The notes under the pieces: generated by a model
The model's input: only the letters and a program-made list of their open reading frames with translations
Told to the model about the DNA's origin: nothing
Databases searched by the model: none
Program-made: the position numbers and the translations under genes
DNA from: Dongia_A sp035274225
Lineage (GTDB): Bacteria > Pseudomonadota > Alphaproteobacteria > Dongiales > Dongiaceae
Direction of reading: 5' to 3'
DNA length: 7,642 bases
Assembly: GCA_035274225.1 (NCBI GenBank)
Contig: DATEOK010000104.1
Location: forward strand, 1-7,642
Shown: one piece after another, positions 1 through 5,676 of the stretch
Layout: each line of letters opens with the position of its first letter
Position numbering within the stretch: position 1 is the stretch's first letter

Positions 1-543
1 GATCGACTGCACGAAGGCGTCGACCTTGCCGCCCGCCTGGCGCCGAATCTCCTCGCCCATCGGGTGATAGCCGGCGATGCTGTCGCTGTTGTTGAGCTGG
101 TCGGTCCAATAGGTGCGCGGCTGTCGACTGAACTTGCGCGCCATCTCGATCATGTCCGCGATCAGCTTCCTGGTGATCTTGCTGCCTTCGCTCTGGATGA
201 GCGTCAACTCCGCGCCGAATGCTGCCATCTGCGCCAGCTTCTCCTCGCTGAACGCGGTCGAGCTGACGATGCGCAAGCGGTAGCCCTTCGCGGCGCACAC
301 CAGAGCGAGCGAGGCGCCGGTGCTGCCGCCTGTATACTCGACCACCGTATCCCCCGGCCGCAGCCGTCCGTCCTGCTCGGCGCGCGCGATCATGGATTGC
401 GCCATCCGGTCTTTCATGCTGCCGGTCGGGTTCTGGCCCTCGACCTTCACCAGGATGCGCGCGCAGCCAGCCGGTGCCACCCGCCGCAGCTGCACCAGCG
501 CGGTGTTGCCGATGGCATCGAGGACGGTGGCGCCATGCTCCAT
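1..543 (-). CDS. PLP-dependent cysteine synthase family protein (partial, C-terminus beyond left edge)
   Basis: The first 181 residues are visible and the frame is open at base 1. This is a fold-type II PLP enzyme of the O-acetylserine sulfhydrylase / cystathionine beta-synthase family, cytosolic, joining a sulfide or thiol nucleophile to an activated serine. It has the N-terminal IGNTALVQLRR segment (11-21), the PLP-lysine motif NPTGSMKDR with Lys44, the phosphate-binding loop TGGSTG (71-76) and the substrate-region stretch TDQLNNSDSIAGYHPMGEEI (147-166). TGGSTG replaces the TSGNTG of classical CysK, as in a divergent family often annotated only as cysteine synthase family protein, so I give no gene symbol. 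The ATG at 543 lies 21 nt after the TAA of the upstream DUF488 gene, with a weak GGGA about 9 nt ahead. The two genes are probably co-transcribed. The true substrate is unknown. Confidence 0.9.
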   Translation of the reverse strand, partial: MEHGATVLDAIGNTALVQLRRVAPAGCARILVKVEGQNPTGSMKDRMAQSMIARAEQDGRLRPGDTVVEYTGGSTGASLALVCAAKGYRLRIVSSTAFSEEKLAQMAAFGAELTLIQSEGSKITRKLIADMIEMARKFSRQPRTYWTDQLNNSDSIAGYHPMGEEIRRQAGGKVDAFVQSI

Positions 544-564
544 GAGCGATGATCCCGGTGAGTT

Positions 565-927
565 TTACCCGCCGCGCCGCCGCGCCAGCCATTGCTTTAG
601 CGCGACCGCATTGTTGTGTTCCTCATCGCGCGCCGCGTAGAGCAGGGTGACCGCGCCCTTGCGCAGATAGTCACGCAACGCCTTCACCGCCTCTTTGGCC
701 TCCGTCAGCTCCGCAGCGTAGGCCTTGCAGAATTCGTCCCAATCCTCGGGATGCCCGTGGAAGCGCTTGCGCAGCGTATCGCTCGGCGCAATGTCCTTGA
801 GCCAGAGATCGACCTTGGCTTTCGCCTTTGCGATGCCGCGGGGCCACAGCCGGTCGACCAGGATGCGCATCCCGTCGCTCGCCGCCGGCGCCTCGTAGAC
901 CCGCTTCAGCTTGATGGTCTTCGCCAT
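565..927 (-). CDS. DUF488 family protein, YeaO-like
   Basis: This is a 120-residue protein, full length for the small YeaO-type DUF488 family, whose function is not established. Family signatures are visible in order: KRVYE (8-12), SDGMRILVDRLWPRG (17-31), IAPSDTLRKRFHGHPEDW (46-63) and a C-terminal TLLYAARDEEHNNAVAL (94-110) that matches the TLLYSAKNTTQN region of E. coli YeaO. No signal peptide or membrane segment is seen, so it is probably cytosolic. The ATG at 927 has a good ribosome binding site, GGAAAG (minus strand, bases 934-939), 6 nt upstream. It is the first gene of a probable two-gene unit with the cysteine synthase-like gene. Its promoter overlaps the MarR operator boxes, so repression by the divergent MarR protein is likely. 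Confidence 0.93.
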   Translation of the reverse strand: MAKTIKLKRVYEAPAASDGMRILVDRLWPRGIAKAKAKVDLWLKDIAPSDTLRKRFHGHPEDWDEFCKAYAAELTEAKEAVKALRDYLRKGAVTLLYAARDEEHNNAVALKQWLARRRGG

Positions 928-934
928 GAAGGAC

Positions 935-984
935 TTTCCATGTATCTACAAATAATGTATATACATGAACCATGAGCTCGTCAA
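935..984. promoter_or_regulatory. Overlapping divergent promoters sharing a symmetric -10 (MarR gene / DUF488 gene)
   Basis: Minus strand: TTGACG (979-984), 17-nt spacer, TATACA (956-961), predicting a start near 949 and a short leader that includes the GGAAAG site before the DUF488 ATG. Plus strand: TTTCCA (935-940), 17-nt spacer, TATATA (958-963), predicting a start near 970, only one or two bases before the MarR ATG. The two -10 hexamers overlap on opposite strands inside the palindrome ATGTATATACAT. The hexamers and spacers are seen in the sequence; promoter activity is inferred. The minus-strand promoter is the stronger match. Confidence 0.6.
939..967. promoter_or_regulatory. Probable MarR operator: two TGTATNTACA palindromic boxes
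   Basis: Box 1 is TGTATCTACA (941-950). Box 2 is TGTATATACA (956-965), inside the perfect 12-bp palindrome ATGTATATACAT (955-966). Their centres are 15 bp apart. The outer arms CATGTAT (939-945) and ATACATG (961-967) also form an inverted repeat. MarR dimers bind palindromes of about this size between divergent genes, and these boxes cover the -10 of both predicted promoters and the minus-strand start site. Binding by the adjacent regulator is inferred. Confidence 0.65.
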
Positions 985-1424
985 TGCCGCGCAAGACCCT
1001 GCGCACCGATGCCCGTGCCCTGGTGGAAAGCTGCGCTGGCTGGAACAGTCGTCTGGCCGCCCGCCGCATCAGCCAGTTCCTGGACCGCGAGCTCCAGGAA
1101 ACCGGCCTCTCGGCAGCCCAGCTCGGCCTGATGGCGCAGATCGCCGCGGCCGCCGACGACACCATCGGCGCCCTGGCGCGCAGCACCGGCCTCGAGCAAT
1201 CGACCCTGTCGCGCAACCTGCGCACCTTGGAGGGGCAGGGGCTGATCGAGATCGCCGTGGTCGAAAGCGACCTCAGGCGCCGCGCGGTCTGGCTTACCGA
1301 AACCGGCGCGCGCCGGCTGGAAGCGGCGATCCCACTGTGGCGCAAGGCGCAGTCCAAGCTGGCGAAGGCGCTGTCGCCCGATCTGCCGCGGCGCCTGGCG
1401 GGCTTGGCGGAGCAGCTGGTCTAG
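972..1424 (+). CDS. MarR family winged helix-turn-helix transcriptional regulator
   Basis: This is a 150-residue protein, normal MarR length. An N-terminal dimerisation helix (about 15-45) contains the family-like pattern ending RLAARRISQFLD. It is followed by helices around GLSAAQLGLMAQIAA (45-59), a winged helix-turn-helix with recognition region TGLEQSTLSRNLRTLEGQGLI (72-92), and a wing with D100-R103 and VWLTETGARRL. The only cysteine is Cys21, at the N-terminal position where related regulators often have a CxC pair. The ATG at 972 is chosen. Met5 (984) is an alternative, and neither has a clear ribosome binding site. The predicted transcription start lies almost at the ATG, so a leaderless mRNA is possible. 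It probably represses itself and the divergent DUF488/cysteine synthase pair. Its stop codon overlaps that of the convergent dihydrofolate reductase-like gene. The ligand is unknown. Confidence 0.93.
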   Translation: MSSSMPRKTLRTDARALVESCAGWNSRLAARRISQFLDRELQETGLSAAQLGLMAQIAAAADDTIGALARSTGLEQSTLSRNLRTLEGQGLIEIAVVESDLRRRAVWLTETGARRLEAAIPLWRKAQSKLAKALSPDLPRRLAGLAEQLV

Positions 1425-1984
1425 CGTACCACCCGGTAGGTCAGCTCCGCCGTGCCGTTTCCCAACCGGTCCATCCGGATCAGCTCCAGCGTCGTCGCTT
1501 CCTCGGTCTCCTCGAACATCCGCATTCCGCTGCCGAGGATGATGGGAAAGATCATCAGCTTGTATTCATCGACCAGGTCGTGCTTCTTCAGCGCGTTGAG
1601 CAGGGTGCGGCTGCCATGCACCAGGATGTCGCCGCGCAGCTCCTTCTTGAGCTTGGCGACTGCCGCCATCGCGTCTCCCTGCAGCACATGGGTGTTGTTC
1701 CACGCCGGGTTCTTGAGCGTGGTGGACGCGACATATTTCGGCATCGCATTCATCTTGTCTGCGAACGGCCCTGTGAAGTTCGGCCAGGCGCCGGCGAAGC
1801 TCTCATAGGTGATGCGCCCGATCAGCAGCGCCTCGTGCGCCATGACCTCGCGCATCTTCCAGTCGATCTGCGCCTCGTCCTGGAACCGCGCGACCCAGCC
1901 GGTGTGGCGGTAGTTCGGCTCGCCACCCGGCGCTTCCACCACGCCGTCGAGCGATACGAACTCCGATACGACGACCCTGCCCAT
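1421..1984 (-). CDS. Dihydrofolate reductase family protein (RibD C-terminal domain)
   Basis: This is a 187-residue stand-alone RibD_C / dihydrofolate reductase-fold protein, an NADPH-binding cytosolic reductase type whose substrates are mostly unknown. It shows VVVSEFVSLDGVVEAPGG (4-21), the nucleotide-binding LLIGRITYESFAGAWP (53-68), KYVASTTL (83-90) and the C-terminal block DILVHGSRTLLNALKKH (119-135) followed by DEYKLMIFPIILGSG, all typical of the YwjB/YyaP-like group rather than true FolA. The ATG at 1984 starts 4 nt after the stop of the VOC gene and lacks a well-placed ribosome binding site, so translational coupling is likely. It is the last gene of the YCII-VOC-RibD_C unit. Its TAG overlaps the TAG of the convergent MarR gene, with no terminator between them. 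Confidence 0.92.
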   Translation of the reverse strand: MGRVVVSEFVSLDGVVEAPGGEPNYRHTGWVARFQDEAQIDWKMREVMAHEALLIGRITYESFAGAWPNFTGPFADKMNAMPKYVASTTLKNPAWNNTHVLQGDAMAAVAKLKKELRGDILVHGSRTLLNALKKHDLVDEYKLMIFPIILGSGMRMFEETEEATTLELIRMDRLGNGTAELTYRVVR

Positions 1985-1988
1985 GTCA

Positions 1989-2462
1989 CTAGCCCCGCGC
2001 CGCTGCTTGAATCTTCGCGATGTCGATCTTGGTCATCTGCATCATCGCCTTCATGGCTCGGCTCGACTTGCCCGGATCGGGGTCGCTGATCGCCTCGATC
2101 AGCACCGTCGGCGTGATCTGCCAGGACAGGCCGAACTTGTCCTTGAGCCAGCCGCAATCTCCCGGCTTGCCGCCGCCGGCGGTCAGCTTCTCCCACAGCG
2201 TGTCGACCTCCTCCTGCGACTTGCAATCGACCACCAGGGAGATCGCTTCGTTGAACTTGAATTGCGGCCCGGCATTGAGAGCGCTGAACTGCTGCCCTTC
2301 GAGCTCGAAGCTGCAGAGCAGGACACTGCCCTTCGGTCCCGGCCCGGCGTCGCCGTTGCGCACGACCTTGCCGGGTTTCGAATTCTTGAAGACCGAGCAG
2401 TAGAAATTCATCGCCTCCTCGGCCTGGGTGTCGAACCACAGGAACGGGTGGATCTTCTGCAT
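1989..2462 (-). CDS. VOC family protein, PhnB / 3-demethylubiquinone methyltransferase-like fold
   Basis: This is a 157-residue protein of the PhnB-like branch of the vicinal oxygen chelate (glyoxalase/bleomycin-resistance) superfamily. Visible signatures are IHPFLWFDTQAEEAMNFYCSVF (4-25), a beta-rich middle with LCSFELEGQQFSALNAGPQF (49-68), ISLVVDCKSQEEVDTLWEKL (74-93) and CGWLKDKFGLSWQITP (103-118), which is characteristic of this branch. Despite the common database name, methyltransferase activity is not established for these proteins, and the substrate is unknown. The ATG at 2462 has a good GGGAG site (minus strand, 2469-2473) 6 nt upstream. It begins 12 nt after the YCII gene and ends 4 nt before the RibD_C gene, consistent with one operon. 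Confidence 0.92.
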   Translation of the reverse strand: MQKIHPFLWFDTQAEEAMNFYCSVFKNSKPGKVVRNGDAGPGPKGSVLLCSFELEGQQFSALNAGPQFKFNEAISLVVDCKSQEEVDTLWEKLTAGGGKPGDCGWLKDKFGLSWQITPTVLIEAISDPDPGKSSRAMKAMMQMTKIDIAKIQAAARG

Positions 2463-2474
2463 GGCGCGCTCCCG

Positions 2475-2843
2475 TCAGCTGAGATAGGCGAAATCTTCCG
2501 CCGCGAAGAACGGACGGATTTCGACGTCGGTGATCTCGGCATGCGGATTGGGGCAGCGCTTCAGCCATTCCACCGCTTCCTCCATCGACTTCACTTCCCA
2601 CAGCCAGAAGCCGGCGATCAGCTCCTTGGTCTCCGCGAACGGCCCATCGATCACGGTGCGGTTGTTTCCGTCGAAGCGGATACGCTTGCCCTGGGAGCTC
2701 GGCCGCAGCCCATCGCCCTCCAGCATGATGCCGGCCTTCGTCAGGGCCTCGTTGTACTTGCCCATCTCGCTCAGCAACTCCCGACTCGGCATCGCGCCGT
2801 TCTCATAGGCCTTGGTCGCCTTCACAATAACCATGACTTTCAT
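2475..2843 (-). CDS. YCII-related / DGPF domain protein
   Basis: This is a 122-residue DGPF-type YCII-family protein, a ferredoxin-like fold of unknown biochemical role often encoded beside ECF sigma factors. It starts MKVMVIVKATKAYENG, then has a helix around LLSEMGKYNEALTKAG (23-38), and the hallmark VIDGPFAETKELIAGFWLWEV (64-84) with DGPF at 66-69, followed by SMEEAVEWLKRCPNPH (86-101) and EIRPFF. An upstream in-frame start at 2888 would add 15 residues unlike the family. The ATG at 2843 is chosen because GGAGA (minus strand, 2851-2855) sits 7 nt ahead of it and the protein then begins at the usual first beta strand. It leads the operon with the VOC and RibD_C genes, and an ECF42-like promoter element lies upstream. 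Confidence 0.92.
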   Translation of the reverse strand: MKVMVIVKATKAYENGAMPSRELLSEMGKYNEALTKAGIMLEGDGLRPSSQGKRIRFDGNNRTVIDGPFAETKELIAGFWLWEVKSMEEAVEWLKRCPNPHAEITDVEIRPFFAAEDFAYLS

Positions 2844-2850
2844 GGACTTA

Positions 2851-2855
2851 TCTCC
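2851..2855 (-). promoter_or_regulatory. Ribosome binding site fixing the YCII gene start
   Basis: GGAGA on the minus strand, 7 nt before the ATG at 2843. It supports this start over the longer reading frame beginning at 2888. Confidence 0.8.
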
Positions 2856-2904
2856 TGTTGGATCACGCGCTTGAGGGGCATTGAGCACCGCCCTCTATTG
2901 GAAC

Positions 2905-2931
2905 GACGAACCAGGCCGGAGGATACCGACA
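2905..2931 (-). promoter_or_regulatory. Candidate ECF42-type sigma promoter upstream of the YCII-VOC-RibD_C operon
   Basis: On the minus strand, TGTCGG (2926-2931) is followed after exactly 17 nt by CGTC (2905-2908). From memory, ECF42 sigma factors, which typically control DGPF/YCII genes, use a -35 near TGTCGA and a -10 near CGTC. The element lies in the 128-bp gap ahead of the DGPF gene and predicts a leader of about 50 nt ending in a strong ribosome binding site. The match is by eye and short, so chance cannot be excluded in DNA of this GC content. No sigma factor gene is in the window. Confidence 0.45.
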
Positions 2932-2971
2932 GGCCCGTGACATTTTTTGCGGCGCCAGAACGGGCGGTGGG

Positions 2972-3589
2972 CTAGCCGGCAAAAGAGCGCTGATGCACGA
3001 ACTTGCCTGCGGCCAGATATTCCAGCTCCTCGGCAGTTGATGCCCGGCCTAAAGCGACGTTGCGATGCGGCTGCCGGCCGAAGCGCGCCAACACCGCGCG
3101 ATGGCCCCGCGCCTGCGAGGCGGAGAACTCGTACAGCGCACGCACCTGAGGTGGCGCCTCGGGGATCAGCGCGTCGGCCAGCGCGATGCAGCGATCGAGA
3201 TCGGCCAGCCGCTCCGAATGGCCGAGCGGAAGCATGAAGAAAGTCTTCTCCCAGACGGTCGCCAGCGCGTCATAGAAGCCGCGCTTCAGTCCATCGTCGG
3301 CGAGGGCGACCGCTTTCGAATCCTGCGCATAGGCCAGCGCCGTGCCGCCGTGGAGGGAGCGCGAGAACTGATCGAGCACGATGATCAAGGCCAAGCGCCC
3401 GCGCGGCGTGTCCGCCCAGGCGTCCAGCGCATCCTGCATTGCCGCGTCGTGGGTCGCGGCAAACCGGCGCACGATCCCTTCGTTGGCGCCACCGCGGAAC
3501 CAGAACTGGAAAAGCCCGCGATGCGCATCTTCGTCCGCATCGAGACCGGGCGGGAACCAGAACGCCAGGATGTCCTCGGATTCGATCAT
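2972..3589 (-). CDS. DUF924 family protein
   Basis: This is a 205-residue protein, full length for DUF924, an all-helical TPR-like family with no established function. Signatures are ILAFWFPPG (7-15), LFQFWFRGG (26-34), the conserved LIIVLDQFSRSLHGG (68-82), YDALATVWEKTFFMLPLGHSE (106-126) and the C-terminal HRAVLARFGRQPHRNVALGR (163-182) followed by STAEE, which closely follows the family pattern FGRFPHRN. No signal peptide is seen. The ATG at 3589 has only a weak AGG about 5-6 nt upstream. It lies 38 nt downstream of the aldo/keto reductase stop, with no terminator visible between them, so it is probably co-transcribed with that gene. No intrinsic terminator follows its TAG; the nearby T-run at 2943-2948 reads as T only on the plus strand. 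Confidence 0.92.
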   Translation of the reverse strand: MIESEDILAFWFPPGLDADEDAHRGLFQFWFRGGANEGIVRRFAATHDAAMQDALDAWADTPRGRLALIIVLDQFSRSLHGGTALAYAQDSKAVALADDGLKRGFYDALATVWEKTFFMLPLGHSERLADLDRCIALADALIPEAPPQVRALYEFSASQARGHRAVLARFGRQPHRNVALGRASTAEELEYLAAGKFVHQRSFAG

Positions 3590-3627
3590 CGTGCCTGTTT
3601 AGCAGGCGCACGGCAGCGCCGGCAAAC

Positions 3628-4626
3628 TCAGCGGTTGACCATCTCCATCATCGCCGGCGCATAGCGCTGTCCCACCGCCGCGCCTTTGGGTGCGATGCGA
3701 TCGATCTCCGCGAGATCGGCCGCCGTCAGCCGGACCTCTGTCGCACCGGCATTCTCCTCGAGCCGCGCGATGCTGCTGGTGCCGGGGATCGGCACGATGT
3801 CCTTGCTGCGCGCCAGCAGCCACGCCAGCGCCAGCTGCGACGGCGTGCAGCCCTTGCTCTTGGCAAGCGCGTGCACGCGGTCGACCAGGGCCAGGTTCTT
3901 GCCGAAATTCTCACCTTGGAAACGCGGCGATGCGCGCCGCCAGTCGTCCGGCGCCAGGTCGTCGATGCTCTTGAACCGGCCAGCCAGGAAGCCACGGCCG
4001 AGCGGCGAATAGGGGACGAAGCCGATGCCCAGCTCCTGCACCGTCGGCAGGATCTCGTCCTCCGGATCGCGGCTCCACAGGGAATACTCGGTTTGCAGGG
4101 CGGTGAGCGGATGGACCTTGTGCGCGCGCCGGATGGTGGCGGCGCCGGCTTCCGACAGGCCGAGATAGCGGACCTTGCCCGCGCGCACCAGATCGGCCAT
4201 GGCCCCGACCGTCTCCTCGATCGGCACGCTGGGGTCGACCCGGTGCAGGTAATAGAGATCGATATGCGCCACGCCCAGGCGCTGAAGCGAAGTATCGCAC
4301 GCCCTGCGCACCGCCTCCGGCCGGCCATCGATGCCGCCGGTGCGTGGGGTGCTCGTGGTCCCCTCCGTGAAGCCGAACTTGGTTGCCAGCTCGACCCGGT
4401 CGCGCCGGCCTTTCAGCGCCTTGCCGACCTTCAGTTCGGAATCGCCGTAGATGTTGGCGGTGTCCAGGAACGTCACCCCAAGGTCAATCGAACGATGGAT
4501 TAGGGCGACGGCATCGTCATCGCTGCGGATCGCGCTGCTGTAGATGTCCGCGATGCCGAGGCTCATGCAGCCCAAACCGACCGCGGAAACAGAGAGGCCC
4601 TGACGGCCAAGCTTGCGTCGTTCCAT
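3628..4626 (-). CDS. Aldo/keto reductase
   Basis: This is a 332-residue NAD(P)H-dependent oxidoreductase of the aldo/keto reductase superfamily, a TIM barrel that reduces aldehydes or ketones in the cytosol. The catalytic tetrad is intact: Asp55 and Tyr60 in FLDTANIYGDSE, Lys83 in LATKFGF and His128 in LYYLHRVDPSVPIEE. Cofactor-side motifs include LGLSEAG (154-160), TEYSLWSRDPE (about 179-189), YSPLGRGFLAGRF and the late PIPGTSSIARLEENAGA. The whole resembles the aryl-alcohol-dehydrogenase-like / IolS-like branch with C-terminal GQRY. The ATG at 4626 has AGGAG (minus strand, 4633-4637) 6 nt upstream. A 106-bp gap separates it from the SRPBCC pair upstream, so it may have its own promoter, although I see no convincing one. 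The DUF924 gene follows it. The substrate cannot be told from sequence. Confidence 0.95.
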   Translation of the reverse strand: MERRKLGRQGLSVSAVGLGCMSLGIADIYSSAIRSDDDAVALIHRSIDLGVTFLDTANIYGDSELKVGKALKGRRDRVELATKFGFTEGTTSTPRTGGIDGRPEAVRRACDTSLQRLGVAHIDLYYLHRVDPSVPIEETVGAMADLVRAGKVRYLGLSEAGAATIRRAHKVHPLTALQTEYSLWSRDPEDEILPTVQELGIGFVPYSPLGRGFLAGRFKSIDDLAPDDWRRASPRFQGENFGKNLALVDRVHALAKSKGCTPSQLALAWLLARSKDIVPIPGTSSIARLEENAGATEVRLTAADLAEIDRIAPKGAAVGQRYAPAMMEMVNR

Positions 4627-4675
4627 GAGTGACTCCTGGTGAACGGAGGATCACGGATAGGTGGTGCCGCTCAGC

Positions 4676-4696
4676 GCGCCGTTCAATGGACGGCGC
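4676..4696. repeat. Inverted repeat (7-bp GC-rich stem, 7-nt loop)
   Basis: GCGCCGT (4676-4682), loop TCAATGG, ACGGCGC (4690-4696), a perfect stem. It lies in the 106-bp gap between the second SRPBCC gene and the aldo/keto reductase gene. Neither strand has a T-run after the stem, so it is not a classical intrinsic terminator. It could be a transcript-processing or attenuating hairpin, or chance in GC-rich DNA. Confidence 0.5.
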
Positions 4697-4732
4697 TGTT
4701 GCAAAGCGGTGAGAATGCCGCAGATCGATCGG

Positions 4733-5185
4733 TTACTGCGACAACGCCCCGGCCACCCGCTCCAGCAGGATGCGGGTACCATGCTCGCGGCTGCCGCCGT
4801 CGTCATAGTCGTCGAGGAACACGCCCTGCTCGGTCATGGTCAGATGCGTGCCGGCGCCTTCCGGCCGCAGGTTGACGGTCGCCAGCGAGACCGAGATGTG
4901 CCTGCCGTCGAGATGCATGTCGTAGCAATAGATGATGCGCCGGTCCGGCACGATGTCGTGATAGATCGCATCGAAGGTCGAGACGACGCCGCTGCCCTTG
5001 CGCCCGCTGAGGCGCTCCTTGCCGCCGATGCGGAAGTCGATCGAGCGTTCCAGCATCTGCCAGCCCTCGAGGCCGCCGAACCAGCGCGCCTTGATCTGAG
5101 GATCGGCCCAGGCCTTGAACACCCGAGCCGGCGACGCGTCATAAACACGCTCGAGCGTGAAGCTGCCGTGGACGGCGGAACTCAT
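4733..5185 (-). CDS. SRPBCC / AHSA1 family protein (second of a tandem pair)
   Basis: This is a 150-residue START-like (SRPBCC, AHSA1/activator of Hsp90 ATPase homologue 1-like) protein forming a deep hydrophobic ligand pocket. Bacterial members are usually of unknown ligand. Signatures are FTLERVYDASPARVFKAWADP (9-29), IKARWFGG (31-38), the central IYHDIVPDRRIIYCYDM (74-90) and the C-terminal TMTEQGVFLDDYDDGGSRE (116-134). It is homologous along its whole length to the upstream neighbour, and about half of the aligned residues look identical by eye. The segment before YHDIVP differs most. Its ATG overlaps the neighbour's TGA (ATGA at 5182-5185), indicating translational coupling. It is the last gene of the ArsR-GST-SRPBCC-SRPBCC group. 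Confidence 0.93.
   Translation of the reverse strand: MSSAVHGSFTLERVYDASPARVFKAWADPQIKARWFGGLEGWQMLERSIDFRIGGKERLSGRKGSGVVSTFDAIYHDIVPDRRIIYCYDMHLDGRHISVSLATVNLRPEGAGTHLTMTEQGVFLDDYDDGGSREHGTRILLERVAGALSQ
4947..4964. repeat. 18-bp repeat, copy 1 (coding, SRPBCC pair)
   Basis: GGCACGATGTCGTGATAG, identical to bases 5396-5413. On the minus strand it encodes YHDIVP in both SRPBCC genes and includes the small palindrome CACGATGTCGTG. It most likely reflects duplication and a constrained protein motif. Confidence 0.7.
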
Positions 5186-5640
5186 GACGTCACCGCCCGC
5201 CCGAGCGCATCGAGCAGTTGCTTCCAGCCGCCCTCGCGCGGGCCGACATTGTCGAGGCCATCGAGGAACGCGCCTTGCTCGGTGAAGGTGAATTGCGTGC
5301 CGGCGCCGGACGGCTTGAACTCGCAGGTCGCCAGCGATGCGGAAATGCGGTTCTCGCCGATGGTCATGGTGTAGGCGAAGATGATGCGCTGGTTCGGCAC
5401 GATGTCGTGATAGGTGGTGTCGTTGCGGACCGGATCGCCGCCGCGGAAGCGGAACCGGCTGCGCTCGAAGCCGCCGACCTTGAACTCGCCGGTGAATTCC
5501 TCGACCTTCCAGCCTTCGCCTTCGACGAACCAGCGGCGTTTGATCGCCGGGTCGGCAAAAGCCTTGAACACCTTCGCCGGCGGCGCGTCATAGCTGCGCT
5601 CGAGCGTGAAGGTCGCGTGGGTCACCGATCGCTCGGCCAT
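5182..5640 (-). CDS. SRPBCC / AHSA1 family protein (first of a tandem pair)
   Basis: This is a 152-residue AHSA1-type SRPBCC protein. Signatures are FTLERSYDAPPAKVFKAFADP (11-31), IKRRWFVEGEGW (33-44), YHDIVPNQRIIFAYTM (77-92), ISASLATCEFKPSGAGTQ (99-116) and FTEQGAFLDG (119-128). An upstream in-frame ATG at 5646 directly abuts the AAGGAG site (zero spacing). The ATG at 5640 has it 6 nt upstream, so 5640 is the better start. The gene follows the GST stop by 36 nt and is coupled by ATGA to the second SRPBCC gene. Association of SRPBCC/AHSA1 proteins with an ArsR regulator is a common arrangement, and the regulator probably controls this operon. Ligand or enzyme activity is unknown. Confidence 0.93.
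   Translation of the reverse strand: MAERSVTHATFTLERSYDAPPAKVFKAFADPAIKRRWFVEGEGWKVEEFTGEFKVGGFERSRFRFRGGDPVRNDTTYHDIVPNQRIIFAYTMTIGENRISASLATCEFKPSGAGTQFTFTEQGAFLDGLDNVGPREGGWKQLLDALGRAVTS
5396..5413. repeat. 18-bp repeat, copy 2 (coding, SRPBCC pair)
   Basis: Identical to bases 4947-4964. It lies at the equivalent point of the first SRPBCC gene, 449 bp away, one gene length apart. Confidence 0.7.
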
Positions 5641-5646
5641 GCTCAT

Positions 5647-5652
5647 CTCCTT
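5647..5652 (-). promoter_or_regulatory. Ribosome binding site fixing the first SRPBCC start
   Basis: AAGGAG on the minus strand, 6 nt before the ATG at 5640 and immediately against the in-frame ATG at 5646. The spacing favours 5640. Confidence 0.8.
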
Positions 5653-5676
5653 GATCTATGCGTGTTGAAAGCGGCG

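Noticed and set aside
965..2089. 374-residue plus-strand open frame
   Set aside because: It is antisense to the RibD_C gene and out of frame with MarR. The product is Arg/Pro/Ala-rich with no recognisable family, a usual shadow in GC-rich DNA.
2844..2888. Upstream extension of the YCII gene (start at 2888)
   Set aside because: The extra residues are not family-like, and the GGAGA site points to the ATG at 2843.
2941..2963. T-run with GC-rich palindrome after the DUF924 stop as a terminator
   Set aside because: The T-run reads as A in the minus-strand transcript and precedes the palindrome on the plus strand, so the geometry is wrong for the only gene ending here.
1983..2975. 330-residue plus-strand open frame
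   Set aside because: It lies wholly opposite the VOC and YCII genes, whose family motifs and ribosome binding sites are clear.
3593..3607. Short hairpin GCCTG-TTTAG-CAGGC between the aldo/keto reductase and DUF924 genes
   Set aside because: The stem is only 5 bp with no T-run. It is too weak to call a terminator.
3439..4503. 354-residue plus-strand open frame
   Set aside because: It is antisense to the aldo/keto reductase with its intact catalytic tetrad, and no family is recognised in the shadow.
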